Positions 9,673-18,295 of a stretch of DNA of 64,000 nucleotides are shown here, in pieces. Source of the DNA: Leisingera methylohalidivorans DSM 14336 (GTDB taxonomy: Bacteria; Pseudomonadota; Alphaproteobacteria; Rhodobacterales; Rhodobacteraceae). The notes below the pieces were generated by a model, which was given only the letters and a program-made list of their open reading frames with translations, was not told where the DNA came from and ran no database searches. Each line of letters starts with the position of its first letter. Positions within the stretch are counted from its first letter, which is position 1. The position numbers and the translations under genes are program-made. The DNA lies in the NCBI RefSeq assembly GCF_000511355.1, contig NC_023135.1, positions 2,940,371-3,004,370 of the forward strand, in the 5' to 3' direction.

Positions 9673-9697
9673 GGCGCCCGGCATGGAGGAAAGACCT

Positions 9698-11032
9698 ATG
9701 AAGAACCTGAAACTCCCCCTCGCGGCGCTGGCACTGGCCGCGCTGCCGGGACTGGCGCTGGCTCAGGACGGCCCCGCCCCCGGTGTGAACCCCGCGACCG
9801 ATACCGTGTTCATCCTGAACTCGCTGCTGTTTCTGATCGGCGGCTGCCTGGTGTTCTGGATGGCTGCCGGCTTTGCCATGCTGGAGGCCGGCCTGGTGCG
9901 CTCCAAGAACGTGACCATGCAGCTGACCAAGAACATGGCGCTGTTTTCCCTGGCCGCCGTGTTCTACTGGCTGATCGGCTATAACCTGATGTATCCGCTG
10001 GGCAACTGGGCGGTTGACGGCGTGCTGTCCGGTGTCTTTGGCCCCGGCGTGCTGGAGGCGGTCGGAATCACCGCCGAAGGTGCCGACGACTATTCCTATG
10101 CCACGACCGGCTCGGATTTCTTCTTTCAGCTGATGTTCTGTGCCGCCACTGCCTCGATCGTATCGGGCACTTTGGCAGAGCGCATCAAGCTGTGGCCCTT
10201 CCTGATCTTCACCATCGTGCTGACGTCGGTGATCTACCCGTTCCAGGCAAGCTGGAAATGGGGCGGCGGCTTCCTGGAGCAGATGGGTTTCCTGGATTTC
10301 GCGGGCTCAACCGTGGTGCATTCGGTGGGCGGCTGGGCGGCGCTGACCGGGGCGCTGATCCTGGGGCCGCGCATTGGCAAGTACAAGGACGGCAAAACCA
10401 TTCCGATGCCCGGCTCCAACCTGGCGCTGGCAACGCTTGGCACCTTCATCCTGTGGATGGGCTGGTTCGGCTTCAACGGCGGCTCGCAGCTGGCGATGGG
10501 CTCGATTGGCGATGTAGCTGACATCAGCCGGATCTTCGCCAATACCAATGCCGCTGCAGCGGGCGGCGCGGTGGCCGCTTTGGTTCTGACCCAGCTTTTG
10601 TTCCGCAAGCCGGACCTGACGATGATCCTGAACGGCGCGCTGGCGGGTCTGGTGGCTATCACCGCCGAGCCGCTGACTCCGGGCCTGGGCCTATCCACTC
10701 TGATCGGCGCCATCGGCGGGGTGATCGTGGTCTTTGCGGTGCCGTTCCTGGACAAGCTGCAGATCGACGACGTGGTGGGCGCCATTCCGGTGCATCTGTT
10801 CTGCGGTATCTGGGGCACTGTTGCGGTCGTGCTGTCGAACCCCGACGCGACACTGCTGAAACAGCTGACCGGGATTGCCGTAGTAGGGATCTTCACCATT
10901 GCCGCCTCGGCCGCAGTGTGGATGATCCTGCGCGCCACCACCGGCATCCGGGTGGAGGAAGAAGATGAGGTCAACGGGCTGGACATGGCAGAGCTGGGCA
11001 TGGAGGCCTATCCGGAGTTCTCGCCCAGCTGA
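9698..11032 (+). CDS. amtB: Ammonium transporter AmtB
   Basis: 444 residues. A cleavable signal peptide (MKNLKLPLAALALAALPGLALA) is followed by about eleven membrane helices. Family motifs include MLEAGLVRSKN, the Phe gate region (GSDFFFQLMFCAATA), DFAGSTVVHSVGG with the first pore His, and VHLFCGIWGT with the second pore His. It imports ammonium and is blocked by GlnK when nitrogen is ample. The start at 9698 is preceded by GGAGGAAAGACCT. It forms an operon with glnK (25-base gap) and ends at a strong terminator. Confidence 0.96.
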   Translation: MKNLKLPLAALALAALPGLALAQDGPAPGVNPATDTVFILNSLLFLIGGCLVFWMAAGFAMLEAGLVRSKNVTMQLTKNMALFSLAAVFYWLIGYNLMYPLGNWAVDGVLSGVFGPGVLEAVGITAEGADDYSYATTGSDFFFQLMFCAATASIVSGTLAERIKLWPFLIFTIVLTSVIYPFQASWKWGGGFLEQMGFLDFAGSTVVHSVGGWAALTGALILGPRIGKYKDGKTIPMPGSNLALATLGTFILWMGWFGFNGGSQLAMGSIGDVADISRIFANTNAAAAGGAVAALVLTQLLFRKPDLTMILNGALAGLVAITAEPLTPGLGLSTLIGAIGGVIVVFAVPFLDKLQIDDVVGAIPVHLFCGIWGTVAVVLSNPDATLLKQLTGIAVVGIFTIAASAAVWMILRATTGIRVEEEDEVNGLDMAELGMEAYPEFSPS

Positions 11033-11058
11033 CCCCCTGCACGGCATTGAAACAAAAG

Positions 11059-11086
11059 GACGGCGCTTTCATGGGGCGCCGTCTTT
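11059..11086 (+). terminator. Terminator after glnK-amtB
   Basis: Perfect eight-base arms GACGGCGC/GCGCCGTC with a nine-base loop, followed by TTT. It lies 27 bases after the amtB stop. Confidence 0.75.
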
Positions 11087-11130
11087 GCATTTGCAGCGCG
11101 CGAATGTTTTGAATCTGCAGCCGCCAACGA

Positions 11131-11159
11131 AAAACGCGCCCCTGAAAGGAGCGCGTTTT
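11131..11159 (-). terminator. Terminator of the aminotransferase operon
   Basis: Arms AAAACGCGC/GCGCGTTTT form a symmetrical hairpin with A-run and T-run on either side. It lies 21 bases past the minus-strand aminotransferase stop and may also work for plus-strand read-through. Confidence 0.7.
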
Positions 11160-11179
11160 GGGATGTCCTGACGGCGGCC

Positions 11180-12364
11180 TCAGACGCCGGCGTCGACGAT
11201 TGCCTTGGCCAGCACCGGAACGGTCTGCGCATTCAGGCCGGCGATATTGAGGCGGCTGTCGCCGACCATGTAGATGCCGTTGTCGACCCGCATCTTCTCG
11301 ACCAGATCCGGCGTGGTGCCCAGGAGCGAGAACATGCCGCGGTGCTGGGCAATGAAGCCGAACCGGTCCGAGCCGGTCAGCCGCTGCAGCTCATCCGCAA
11401 GGCTTTGGCGCAGGTCCAGCATGCCGAGGCGCACCTCTTCCAGCTCTGCCGCCCAGTCGGCGCGCAGGGCGTCATCGTTCAGGATCATCGTCACCAGCCG
11501 CGCACCGTGGTCCGGCGGGAAGGAGTAGTTCTGCCGGTTCAGGAACGCCAGGGTGCCCTGGTTCAGGGCCTGCGCCCCCGCGTCATTCGACACCGCCATC
11601 AGCAGGCCGGTGCGCTCGCGGTAGATGCCGAAATTCTTGGAGCAGCTGGCCGCGATCAGTACCTCGGGGCAACCCGCCGCCACCAGGCGCACGCCCCTCG
11701 CATCTTCCTCCAAACCGTCGCCAAAGCCCTGATACGCGATGTCGATCATCGGGATCAGGCCGCGTTCGTTCAACAGCGCGATGACCTCTTTCCACTGGGT
11801 CTCGTTCAGATTGGCGCCGGTCGGGTTATGGCAGCAGCCGTGCAGCAGCACCACGTCGCCCTTCTGCGCGCCCTTCAGGTCTTCCATCATGCCGTCAAAG
11901 TCGACACCGCGGGTGTCGCGGTCGAAATAACGGTAGGTGACGGCCTCAATGCCGACGTAATTCAGGATCGACACATGGTTCGGCCAGGTCGGGTCCGAAA
12001 CGAACACCCGGGCCTTGGGATTGGCCATTGTGATCAGTTCAAACGCCTGGCGCACAGCCCCGGTGCCCCCGGGGGTCGCGGCCGCCGCGATATTTTCACG
12101 CGCCACGGCATCGCCCAGGATCAGCTTGATCATAGCGTCGCCATAAGCCGGGTCGCCGGCCAGGCCGACGTAGGCCTTGCTGGTCTGCTCTTCCCACAGC
12201 TTGTGCTCGGCCGCCTTGATCGCGCGCATCACCGGGGTGACGCCCTCGGCGTTCTTGTAGACGCCGACGCCAAGGTCGATCTTGTCGGCGCGCGGGTCGT
12301 CGCGGTACATCTGCATCAGCGCCAGGATCTTGTCGGCGGGCTGGGGTTTCAGGGTCTCGAACAT
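11180..12364 (-). CDS. Aspartate/aromatic amino-acid aminotransferase (class I, AspC/TyrB type)
   Basis: 394 residues, PLP fold type I. The start MFETLKPQPADKIL at 12364 overlaps the sseA stop (TGATG). Family features are DLGVGVYKNAEGVTPV near the N-terminus, HGCCHNPTGANL for cofactor binding and SCSKNFGIYRERTG containing the PLP-binding Lys. The enzyme should transaminate aspartate or aromatic amino acids with 2-oxoglutarate. Coupling to sseA suggests it may also transaminate cysteine to 3-mercaptopyruvate; AspC is known to have this side activity, but here it is inference. Confidence 0.92.
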   Translation of the reverse strand: MFETLKPQPADKILALMQMYRDDPRADKIDLGVGVYKNAEGVTPVMRAIKAAEHKLWEEQTSKAYVGLAGDPAYGDAMIKLILGDAVARENIAAAATPGGTGAVRQAFELITMANPKARVFVSDPTWPNHVSILNYVGIEAVTYRYFDRDTRGVDFDGMMEDLKGAQKGDVVLLHGCCHNPTGANLNETQWKEVIALLNERGLIPMIDIAYQGFGDGLEEDARGVRLVAAGCPEVLIAASCSKNFGIYRERTGLLMAVSNDAGAQALNQGTLAFLNRQNYSFPPDHGARLVTMILNDDALRADWAAELEEVRLGMLDLRQSLADELQRLTGSDRFGFIAQHRGMFSLLGTTPDLVEKMRVDNGIYMVGDSRLNIAGLNAQTVPVLAKAIVDAGV

Positions 12365-13218
12365 CAGTTCTCTCCGGTAGCAACGGGAAGGGTCGGGAAG
12401 GCACCCCACTCCGCCCACGAGCCATCATAGACCGCATGATCGGTCTTGCCGATGCGCTCCAATGCAAGGCTGAGGACGGCGGCGGTGACGCCCGAACCGC
12501 AGGTGGTAATCACAGGTTTGTTCAGATCGGCACCGGCGGCGGCAAATTCGGCGCGCAGGCCCTCTGCATCCTTCATGGTGCCATCCGCATTCAGCAGGCG
12601 GCCGAAGGGCACGTTTTTCGAACCAGGGATGTGACCCGCCCGCAGGCCTTCGCGCGGCTCCGGCACCTTGCCGCGGAACCGCGCGGCGGCGCGGGCGTCG
12701 ATGATTTCATGGTCGCCCAGCTTGGCCGCGGAAGACACCTGTGTCACATCGCGCACCATGTGATTTTGCACCCGCACGGTCATATGGCGGTCGCGGATCA
12801 CCGGCGGAAGGTCCTCAACCGGGCGGCCTTCGGCCTGCCATTTCGGGAAACCGCCATCCAGCACCGCAACATTGGCCTGCCCCATCAGGCGGAACAGCCA
12901 CCAGACACGGGCGGCGGAAAACAGGCCCGTTCCGTCATAGACCACCACCTGGTGGCCGTCGCCGACACCCATCGCCCGCAGGCGGGACATGAATTTCTCA
13001 ACCGGCGGCACCATATGCGGCAGGTCCGAGCGGTGGTCGGAGATATCGTCAATATCGAAAAAGCGCGCGCCGGGGATATGGGCCGCGTCATATTCCGCCT
13101 TGGGATCGCGGTCTTCCTGCGGCAAATACCAGGAAGCGTCCAGCACCCGCAGATCCGGATCCTTCAGATGGGCGGCCAGCCAGTCGGTGGAAACCAGCGT
13201 CTTTGGATCATCCTGCAT
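12364..13218 (-). CDS. sseA: 3-mercaptopyruvate sulfurtransferase
   Basis: 284 residues with two rhodanese domains: an inactive N-terminal one (LDASWYLPQEDRDP, HIPGARFFDIDDISD) and a catalytic C-terminal one. The active-site loop CGSGVTA (Cys about 240) is the 3-mercaptopyruvate type rather than the thiosulfate CRKGVT type. The start at 13218 follows AGGGAGACGCTTTG; a start at 13242 is possible but lacks this spacing. The product moves sulfur from 3-mercaptopyruvate to thiols or cyanide. Its stop overlaps the aminotransferase start, a functional pairing for cysteine sulfur metabolism. Confidence 0.92.
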   Translation of the reverse strand: MQDDPKTLVSTDWLAAHLKDPDLRVLDASWYLPQEDRDPKAEYDAAHIPGARFFDIDDISDHRSDLPHMVPPVEKFMSRLRAMGVGDGHQVVVYDGTGLFSAARVWWLFRLMGQANVAVLDGGFPKWQAEGRPVEDLPPVIRDRHMTVRVQNHMVRDVTQVSSAAKLGDHEIIDARAAARFRGKVPEPREGLRAGHIPGSKNVPFGRLLNADGTMKDAEGLRAEFAAAGADLNKPVITTCGSGVTAAVLSLALERIGKTDHAVYDGSWAEWGAFPTLPVATGEN

Positions 13219-13318
13219 CAAAGCGTCTCCCTTTCTGCGCATGCGCTATGGGTACATCTGGCGGCACAGCGGTGCAAGGCCGCGGCGCCCTCTGCCTGCG
13301 GTTACAAAATTCTTGCGA

Positions 13319-13341
13319 GCCGTTAATGGAACGTTAACGGC
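13319..13341. promoter_or_regulatory. Candidate CtrA-type box upstream of LRR gene
   Basis: Perfect inverted arms GCCGTTAA/TTAACGGC separated by seven bases give TTAA-N7-TTAA, the known CtrA consensus of alphaproteobacteria. It lies 41 bases before the LRR start codon. The match is visible; binding is inference. Confidence 0.45.
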
Positions 13342-13382
13342 ATAGGCCCAAGTTTCAGCATTTCATTGCAAAGGCCCATTGT

Positions 13383-14591
13383 ATGCCCGCTTTCCGCAGT
13401 TTCCTTACCGCCTTTCTGATTGCAGCGGGCATATTCAGCCCCGGCACCTTGCACGCAGAATGCGTGGAGATCGGAAAAACATGCATTGGCATCAACGACT
13501 TGACGGCAAAGGTCCGGATTGGAAACCACACGCCGGACCTGCAGAGACTGAACCAGTTCACTGAGCTGACCGATCTTACCCTGATGGCCGAGCTGCAGTT
13601 CAAGGACCCTGTCGACCTGTCCGCTCTCACTGCGCTGTCAAAGCTGGAAAAGCTGGCCTTGGTGAACATCACAGCGCCTGACCTTGCACCGCTCAACCGG
13701 CTGCCGCGGCTGAAGCGGCTCAGCCTTGATTCTGTCCGCGTGCCCGACTTTACCCCGCTGGCCCGGATGACACAGCTTGAGCACCTCTCGGTCTGGGGTG
13801 CCGGCGACGTCACCGACCTGTCCTTTGCCAGCGGCCTGACCCGGCTGCAGAGCCTGAACATTGCTGATTCCGGTGTATCCGACCTGAGCCCGCTGTCGGG
13901 CCTTACCGACCTGGCTGTCTTTCTTGCCTTCAACACGCAGGTCTCCGACCTCAGCCCGTTGGCGGGTGCCAACCTGCAGGTGGCCTGGATCTCCAATTGC
14001 CCGGTCAAAAGCGTGGCCGCTCTGGCCGCTTCTGACCGGCTGGAGATGCTGCGCGCTGATGGAACCTTGCTGAAAACCCTGGACGGGCTGGAGGGGAAAC
14101 CCGCACTGCACACCCTCATCCTGTCAGACACCCAGGTGGCGGACCTGACCCCGCTGACGGATGCAACCGGTCTGATGGATCTGGCCCTGGATGGAACCCG
14201 GATCAGCGACATCACACCGCTGGGCGGACTGGACGCGCTGCGCAAACTGATCCTGGCAGACACGGCGGTCTCCAGCCTTGCTCCGCTGGCGGGCAAAAAC
14301 CTGCGCGAACTGTCGCTGACCAATACCGCAGTGTCCAGCCTTGCTGCGGTGGAGAAAATGGAGAACCTTTGGGACTTCAGCATATCCGGAACAGGCGTCA
14401 CCGACCTCGCACCGCTTAGGAAACTTAAAAAGCTATCCATTCTCCGGGCCATCGGCCTGCCCGCTGCAACGCTGCAACCGCTGCTGGAGGTCGAAAACCT
14501 GCGGATTGTCTATGCCGGCCCTGATTCCGCTTCGCAAAGGCGTCTGCTCGGGAAAGACAAAATCGCTCAGTACCTCACAGGCACCCCCTAG
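13383..14591 (+). CDS. Secreted leucine-rich-repeat protein
   Basis: 402 residues. A signal peptide (MPAFRSFLTAFLIAAGIF, cleavage likely after LHA) is followed by a short Cys-containing segment (CVEIGKTC) and then about 13-15 degenerate leucine-rich repeats of about 20-22 residues. The repeat consensus is close to L-x-x-L-x-L-x-x-T-x-V-S-D-L-x-P-L-x-G-L, the internalin-like/SDS22-like type. No anchor, LPXTG or autotransporter domain is seen, so it should be periplasmic or released. Such proteins usually bind other proteins; the partner is unknown. It stands alone with its own promoter region carrying a CtrA-like box. Confidence 0.8.
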   Translation: MPAFRSFLTAFLIAAGIFSPGTLHAECVEIGKTCIGINDLTAKVRIGNHTPDLQRLNQFTELTDLTLMAELQFKDPVDLSALTALSKLEKLALVNITAPDLAPLNRLPRLKRLSLDSVRVPDFTPLARMTQLEHLSVWGAGDVTDLSFASGLTRLQSLNIADSGVSDLSPLSGLTDLAVFLAFNTQVSDLSPLAGANLQVAWISNCPVKSVAALAASDRLEMLRADGTLLKTLDGLEGKPALHTLILSDTQVADLTPLTDATGLMDLALDGTRISDITPLGGLDALRKLILADTAVSSLAPLAGKNLRELSLTNTAVSSLAAVEKMENLWDFSISGTGVTDLAPLRKLKKLSILRAIGLPAATLQPLLEVENLRIVYAGPDSASQRRLLGKDKIAQYLTGTP

Positions 14592-14784
14592 CTGGTGCAA
14601 CTGCTGCGCAGTGGGCTCCCTGCCCTGATACCGGCAGCACAATCACAGCGCCCGCCAAGATCAGTCCCGGCGAGGACGTGACAGGTCCTGCTCCCGTATC
14701 AAGGGGCGCGGCGGGCCTGACAGGCAGAATGCCACCAGCGCCGCAACAGGCGCCGATGCCAGCCGGCAGGCGCATGACCCCGGC

Positions 14785-14840
14785 TATTTTCTGGCTGGAA
14801 ATACTCCGGGTGAATTGGCCGCCCGGCCAAGAGGGCAGCG
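14785..14840 (-). repeat. Conserved intergenic tail motif downstream of smpB (divergent copy)
   Basis: On the minus strand, GGAGTATTT is followed by an A-rich segment (AGAAAATA), resembling the AGTATTTTT-GAAAGATGAA elements at 35292-35335, 48829-48850 and 51530-51577. The GC-rich palindrome GGCCGCCCGGCC precedes it. It lies just after the smpB stop. Confidence 0.35.
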
Positions 14841-14852
14841 CCCTGCCCCTGG

Positions 14853-15335
14853 TCAGCGTGCGTCTTTCAGCAGCCGCTGCTTCTGGCGGGACCAGTCGCG
14901 CTTGGCCTCGCTCGCCCGTTTGTCGTGGTTCTTCTTACCCTTGGCGATGCCCAGCTTTATCTTGGCCCGGCCCTTGTGGTTGAAATACAGAACCAGCGGC
15001 ACCAGGGTCATCCCCTTGCGCTGGGTGGCGTTCCACAGGTCCGACAGCTCCTTGCGCGACACCAGCAGCTTGCGGCGGCGGCGCTCTTCATGCTTGAAGA
15101 CCTTGGCCTGTTCGTAAGGCGGGATATAGGCATTCACCAGCCACAGCTCGCCGTTCTCCACCGCAGCATAGCTGTCTGCGATGTTCGTACCGCCCCCGCG
15201 CAGCGCCTTGACTTCGGACCCCTCCAGCATGATGCCGCATTCGATATCGTCTTCGATCGCGTAATCGAACCGTGCCCGCCGGCTCTCGGCGATCACTTTG
15301 TAATTCGGGTCGGATGTCTGCTTCTTCTTGGCCAT
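14853..15335 (-). CDS. smpB: SsrA-binding protein SmpB
   Basis: 160 residues, normal length. The start [20 protein letters not shown] leads into the OB-fold core with [18 protein letters not shown] and the [21 protein letters not shown] segment. The C-terminal tail is basic ([20 protein letters not shown]), as needed to enter the ribosomal A site. SmpB delivers tmRNA to stalled ribosomes for trans-translation. The tmRNA gene itself is not in the window. The gap on the 3' side (14592-14852) holds only palindromes. Confidence 0.96.
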   Translation of the reverse strand: MAKKKQTSDPNYKVIAESRRARFDYAIEDDIECGIMLEGSEVKALRGGGTNIADSYAAVENGELWLVNAYIPPYEQAKVFKHEERRRRKLLVSRKELSDLWNATQRKGMTLVPLVLYFNHKGRAKIKLGIAKGKKNHDKRASEAKRDWSRQKQRLLKDAR

Positions 15336-15380
15336 GGGAGGCAGATGTAAGGCGGCGCGGCGGCGGGCGCAAGGCGCGCT

Positions 15381-16235
15381 TCACCGCTTCCGGCTGCGCA
15401 GCAGCGTGAAAACACCACTGCCGACAATCACAGCACTGCCGATCAGGGTCAGCGCATCGGGCCGCTCGCCAAACACCAGCCCCCCCAGCACCATGGCAAA
15501 GATAAGCCTAGTGTACCGGAACGGCGCAATCACCGCGATTTCGCCCGCCCGCATCGCCCCGGACAAGGCGTTATAAGCGATGACACCTATCCCCGTGGCC
15601 GCCATGATCTCCAGCCAATTGCTCAGGCTTGGCCAAACCGCCCCGCCGGTCCAGCCCAGCGCGATCACACCGGCAATCACCAGCATGGCAAAGCCAAGGA
15701 AGCCCAGCTGGTTGTTGCTCATGTCCTTGGGTGCCGCACGGGTGGCCAGATCCCGGCCCGCAAACCCCAGCGTGCCGGCGACGGCAAACAGCGAGGCAGG
15801 TTCAAACCCGCTCAGCCCCGGACGCAAGATCAGCAGCACGCCCACAAACCCCAGCCCGATCGCCAGCCAGCGCCGCCAGCCCACCGTCTCACCAAAGAAC
15901 ACCACAGCTCCCGCCGCCACCACCAGCGGCGTCGCCTGAAGGATGGCCGAGGCCGAGGACAACGGCGTCAGCGCAATCGCCAGCGTATAGCACAGCCGCC
16001 CCACGACCTCTGCAACAGAGCGCAGCAGCATCGGGCGCGTGCCGAATCCCGGATGCCACGGGGCATGACCTTGCGCACGCGCCATCGTGGCAAAGACCGC
16101 CATGCCGCCCAGGCCGAAGAGGATCAGGATCTGTCCCACTGGAATGTCGCGGGCCGCGGACTTGATGAACATGTCTTCTAGCGCAAAGGCGGCCATCGCC
16201 AGCACCATCAGAAGGCTTCCGCGCAGCGTATCCAT
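15381..16235 (-). CDS. EamA/DMT-family transporter
   Basis: 284 residues with about ten hydrophobic helices arranged as two EamA repeats (MVLAMAAFALEDMFIKSAA at the start of the first; VAGTLGFAGRDLATRAA at the start of the second). DMT proteins export metabolites or amino acids; the substrate is not predictable. The start ATG is preceded by AAAGGG. The gene is downstream of the XRE-cupin regulator on the same strand with an 82-base gap and may be co-transcribed with it. Confidence 0.88.
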   Translation of the reverse strand: MDTLRGSLLMVLAMAAFALEDMFIKSAARDIPVGQILILFGLGGMAVFATMARAQGHAPWHPGFGTRPMLLRSVAEVVGRLCYTLAIALTPLSSASAILQATPLVVAAGAVVFFGETVGWRRWLAIGLGFVGVLLILRPGLSGFEPASLFAVAGTLGFAGRDLATRAAPKDMSNNQLGFLGFAMLVIAGVIALGWTGGAVWPSLSNWLEIMAATGIGVIAYNALSGAMRAGEIAVIAPFRYTRLIFAMVLGGLVFGERPDALTLIGSAVIVGSGVFTLLRSRKR

Positions 16236-16317
16236 TCCGGTGCCCTTTCAAATTCAGAAAACTCAATGAGTTGGGCATTTGGTAGGCCCGCCGCAGACAA
16301 TGCACAAGAGAACGGCT

Positions 16318-16878
16318 TCAGTCCCGCTGCGTCAGACCTGCCTGCCGGTAATGGTGCATGTTGAGAAAGGCCGCGCCGGTCTCGGCGCTGCGGTAGCCAT
16401 GCGGCTGGTCGGCAGCAAAACGCAGGCCCTGCCCCGCCTCCAGCGGCACCCATTCGCCGCCCCGCAGCACCTCCATCAATCCGTGCAGCACAAACACTTC
16501 CTCGGTGACACCGGTATCATGCGGCTGGGACTGGTGGCATTGTCCCGGCTTCAGCGTCACCTTAAAGGTCTCTGCCCCGAGCAGCGGATCGAAGGGAAAG
16601 ACAATTTTCACACCGATGCTGCCAGGGAACTGCACCGTCTCATAGACCCCGGCAACCTGCCCCACCGGCCGCGTTGCCTCGCCGATCAGCGCGGTCAGCG
16701 GCAGGTGAAAGCCCTTGGCGATCTTCCACAGGGTGGCAATCGTCGGGCTTGATTCGCCGCGCTCGATCTGTCCCAGCATTGCCTTGCTGACGCCGGTCGC
16801 CTCCGCCGCCTTGCTGAGGCTAAGCCCAGCCGCCGTACGGATGTCCCGCAGGTTCAGGGTGATGGTTTCATCGCTCAT
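16318..16878 (-). CDS. XRE-family transcriptional regulator with C-terminal cupin domain
   Basis: 186 residues. An N-terminal HTH_3 domain (about 8-62: LRDIRTAAGLSLSKAAEATG, then VSKAMLGQIERGESSPTIATLWKIA) is joined to a C-terminal cupin (about 105-180) with the HDTGVTEEVFVLHG core. Such HTH-cupin proteins usually sense a small molecule and control a neighbouring transporter or catabolic gene. It is divergent from benE, with two identical near-palindromes in the shared 106-base gap, so it very likely regulates both itself and benE. Confidence 0.9.
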   Translation of the reverse strand: MSDETITLNLRDIRTAAGLSLSKAAEATGVSKAMLGQIERGESSPTIATLWKIAKGFHLPLTALIGEATRPVGQVAGVYETVQFPGSIGVKIVFPFDPLLGAETFKVTLKPGQCHQSQPHDTGVTEEVFVLHGLMEVLRGGEWVPLEAGQGLRFAADQPHGYRSAETGAAFLNMHHYRQAGLTQRD

Positions 16879-16902
16879 AAGATCCGCCGCTCAAAAAACC
16901 AC

Positions 16903-16946
16903 TTGTGCGCTATAACGCACGATGTGTATTGTGCGCTATAACGCAC
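16903..16946. promoter_or_regulatory. Twin operator for the XRE-cupin regulator
   Basis: Two identical 18-base copies of TTGTGCGCTATAACGCAC (16903-16920 and 16929-16946), 26 bases start to start. Each contains a 16-base near-palindrome GTGCG-N6-CGCAC. They lie between the divergent regulator and benE starts, and each includes TATAAC, which could serve as a -10 element. Confidence 0.75.
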
Positions 16947-16984
16947 AGCATCCCTAGCCGATCCGGCATCAAAGGAAAACCCGC

Positions 16985-18163
16985 ATGCTCAAGGAGCTGA
17001 AACTTTCGCATCTTGTCTCCGGCGCGGTGGCCGTGCTGGTGGGCTATACCGGATCAGTCGCCATCATCTTTCAAGCGATCGAAGCGGTCGGCGCCACCCA
17101 GGCTCAGGCCAACAGCTGGATGCTAGTACTGGGCCTGGGCATGGGCGTAACCTGCCTGATCCTGTCGATGATATACCGGATGCCGATCCTGACCGCCTGG
17201 TCCACCCCCGGCGCAGCACTGCTGGCGGTCAGTTTGAACAGTGTCCCCATTGCCGAAGCAATCGGCGCCTTCCTGCTCTGTGCCGCGCTCCTGACCCTTA
17301 CCGGCATTACCGGGTGGTTTGCCGCCCTGTCGCGACTGATCCCCGACACACTGGCCAGCGCCATGCTCGCGGGTATTCTGTTCCAGTTCGGGCTCTCTGC
17401 CTTCACCGCTTTGCAAACGGACACCGCGCTGGTGGCGGTGATGGGCCTCAGCTTCCTGTTGGGGCGCAAACTGTTCCCGCGCTACTGTATCCCCGCGGTG
17501 CTGGCGGCAGGCGTGGCCTGGTGCGCAGGCACCGGCGCCTTTGGCAGCCTTGATGCGCTGGACCTGACGCTGGCGCGCCCCGTGTTTGTGATGCCCGCCT
17601 TCTCGCTGCCCGTACTGATCGGGATCGGCCTGCCGCTGTATATCGTCACCATGTCCTCGCAGAACATGCCCGGTGTGGTGGCCCTGAAGGCTTGCGGCTA
17701 TGATGCACCGGTTTCCGCCAGCCTGACTGTAACCGGTCTGGCCTCGCTGATCCTTGCCCCGTTCGGCGGCTTTGCCTTCAATCTCGCCGCCATTACCGCC
17801 GCGATCTGCGCAGGACCGGAGGCGGATGAGAACCCGGACACCCGCTATCTCGCCGGGGTCATGACCGGCGCGGTCTATATTCTGGTCGGCCTGGGCGGCG
17901 CAACCGTCATCAGCCTGTTCCTGATCGCACCCAAGGCGCTGGTGGCCGCCGTCGCGGGACTTGCGCTGCTCTCAACCATCGGCAACAGCCTGTCTGCCGC
18001 ACTGTCGGACGCCAAGGGCCGCGAGGCGGCACTGATCACCTTCATGATCACAGTGTCCGGCATCAGCTTCTTTGGAATCGGCGCGCCGTTCTGGGCGCTG
18101 GTGCTGGGGCTGGCGGTGAATCACTGGCTGAAAGCCCCCGAACCCGCCCCGGTGCGCGTCTGA
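16985..18163 (+). CDS. benE: BenE-family benzoate/H+ symporter
   Basis: 392 residues with about eleven to twelve membrane helices. BenE landmarks are YRMPILTAWSTPGAALL, the QNMPGVVALKACGYD segment and FGGFAFNLAAITAAICAGPEADENP. The family is annotated as proton-coupled benzoate uptake, though several members are purine- or unknown-substrate carriers, so the substrate is uncertain. No benzoate degradation genes occur here. Expression should answer to the divergent XRE-cupin protein through the twin operator. Confidence 0.88.
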   Translation: MLKELKLSHLVSGAVAVLVGYTGSVAIIFQAIEAVGATQAQANSWMLVLGLGMGVTCLILSMIYRMPILTAWSTPGAALLAVSLNSVPIAEAIGAFLLCAALLTLTGITGWFAALSRLIPDTLASAMLAGILFQFGLSAFTALQTDTALVAVMGLSFLLGRKLFPRYCIPAVLAAGVAWCAGTGAFGSLDALDLTLARPVFVMPAFSLPVLIGIGLPLYIVTMSSQNMPGVVALKACGYDAPVSASLTVTGLASLILAPFGGFAFNLAAITAAICAGPEADENPDTRYLAGVMTGAVYILVGLGGATVISLFLIAPKALVAAVAGLALLSTIGNSLSAALSDAKGREAALITFMITVSGISFFGIGAPFWALVLGLAVNHWLKAPEPAPVRV

Positions 18164-18295
18164 CAGCCCCCGGAGAGACATTTCACCCCTGAATTCCGGC
18201 GCCAACTGTGCCAAAATTATCGAACAGCCCCCCGGCAGGTTGCCTTTATTGCGCAAATCGTGTCCCTGAGGGCAAAGACTAAGGGAACCAGCCTG

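Noticed and set aside
13560..14450. Regularly spaced repeats that might be a CRISPR array
   Set aside because: The periodicity is about 60-66 bases within one open frame and encodes leucine-rich repeats; the nucleotide repeats are degenerate and there are no unique spacers or cas genes.
18164..18295. A leader peptide or riboswitch upstream of ilvD
   Set aside because: No frame with branched-chain codon runs, no alternative hairpins and no known riboswitch blocks are visible.
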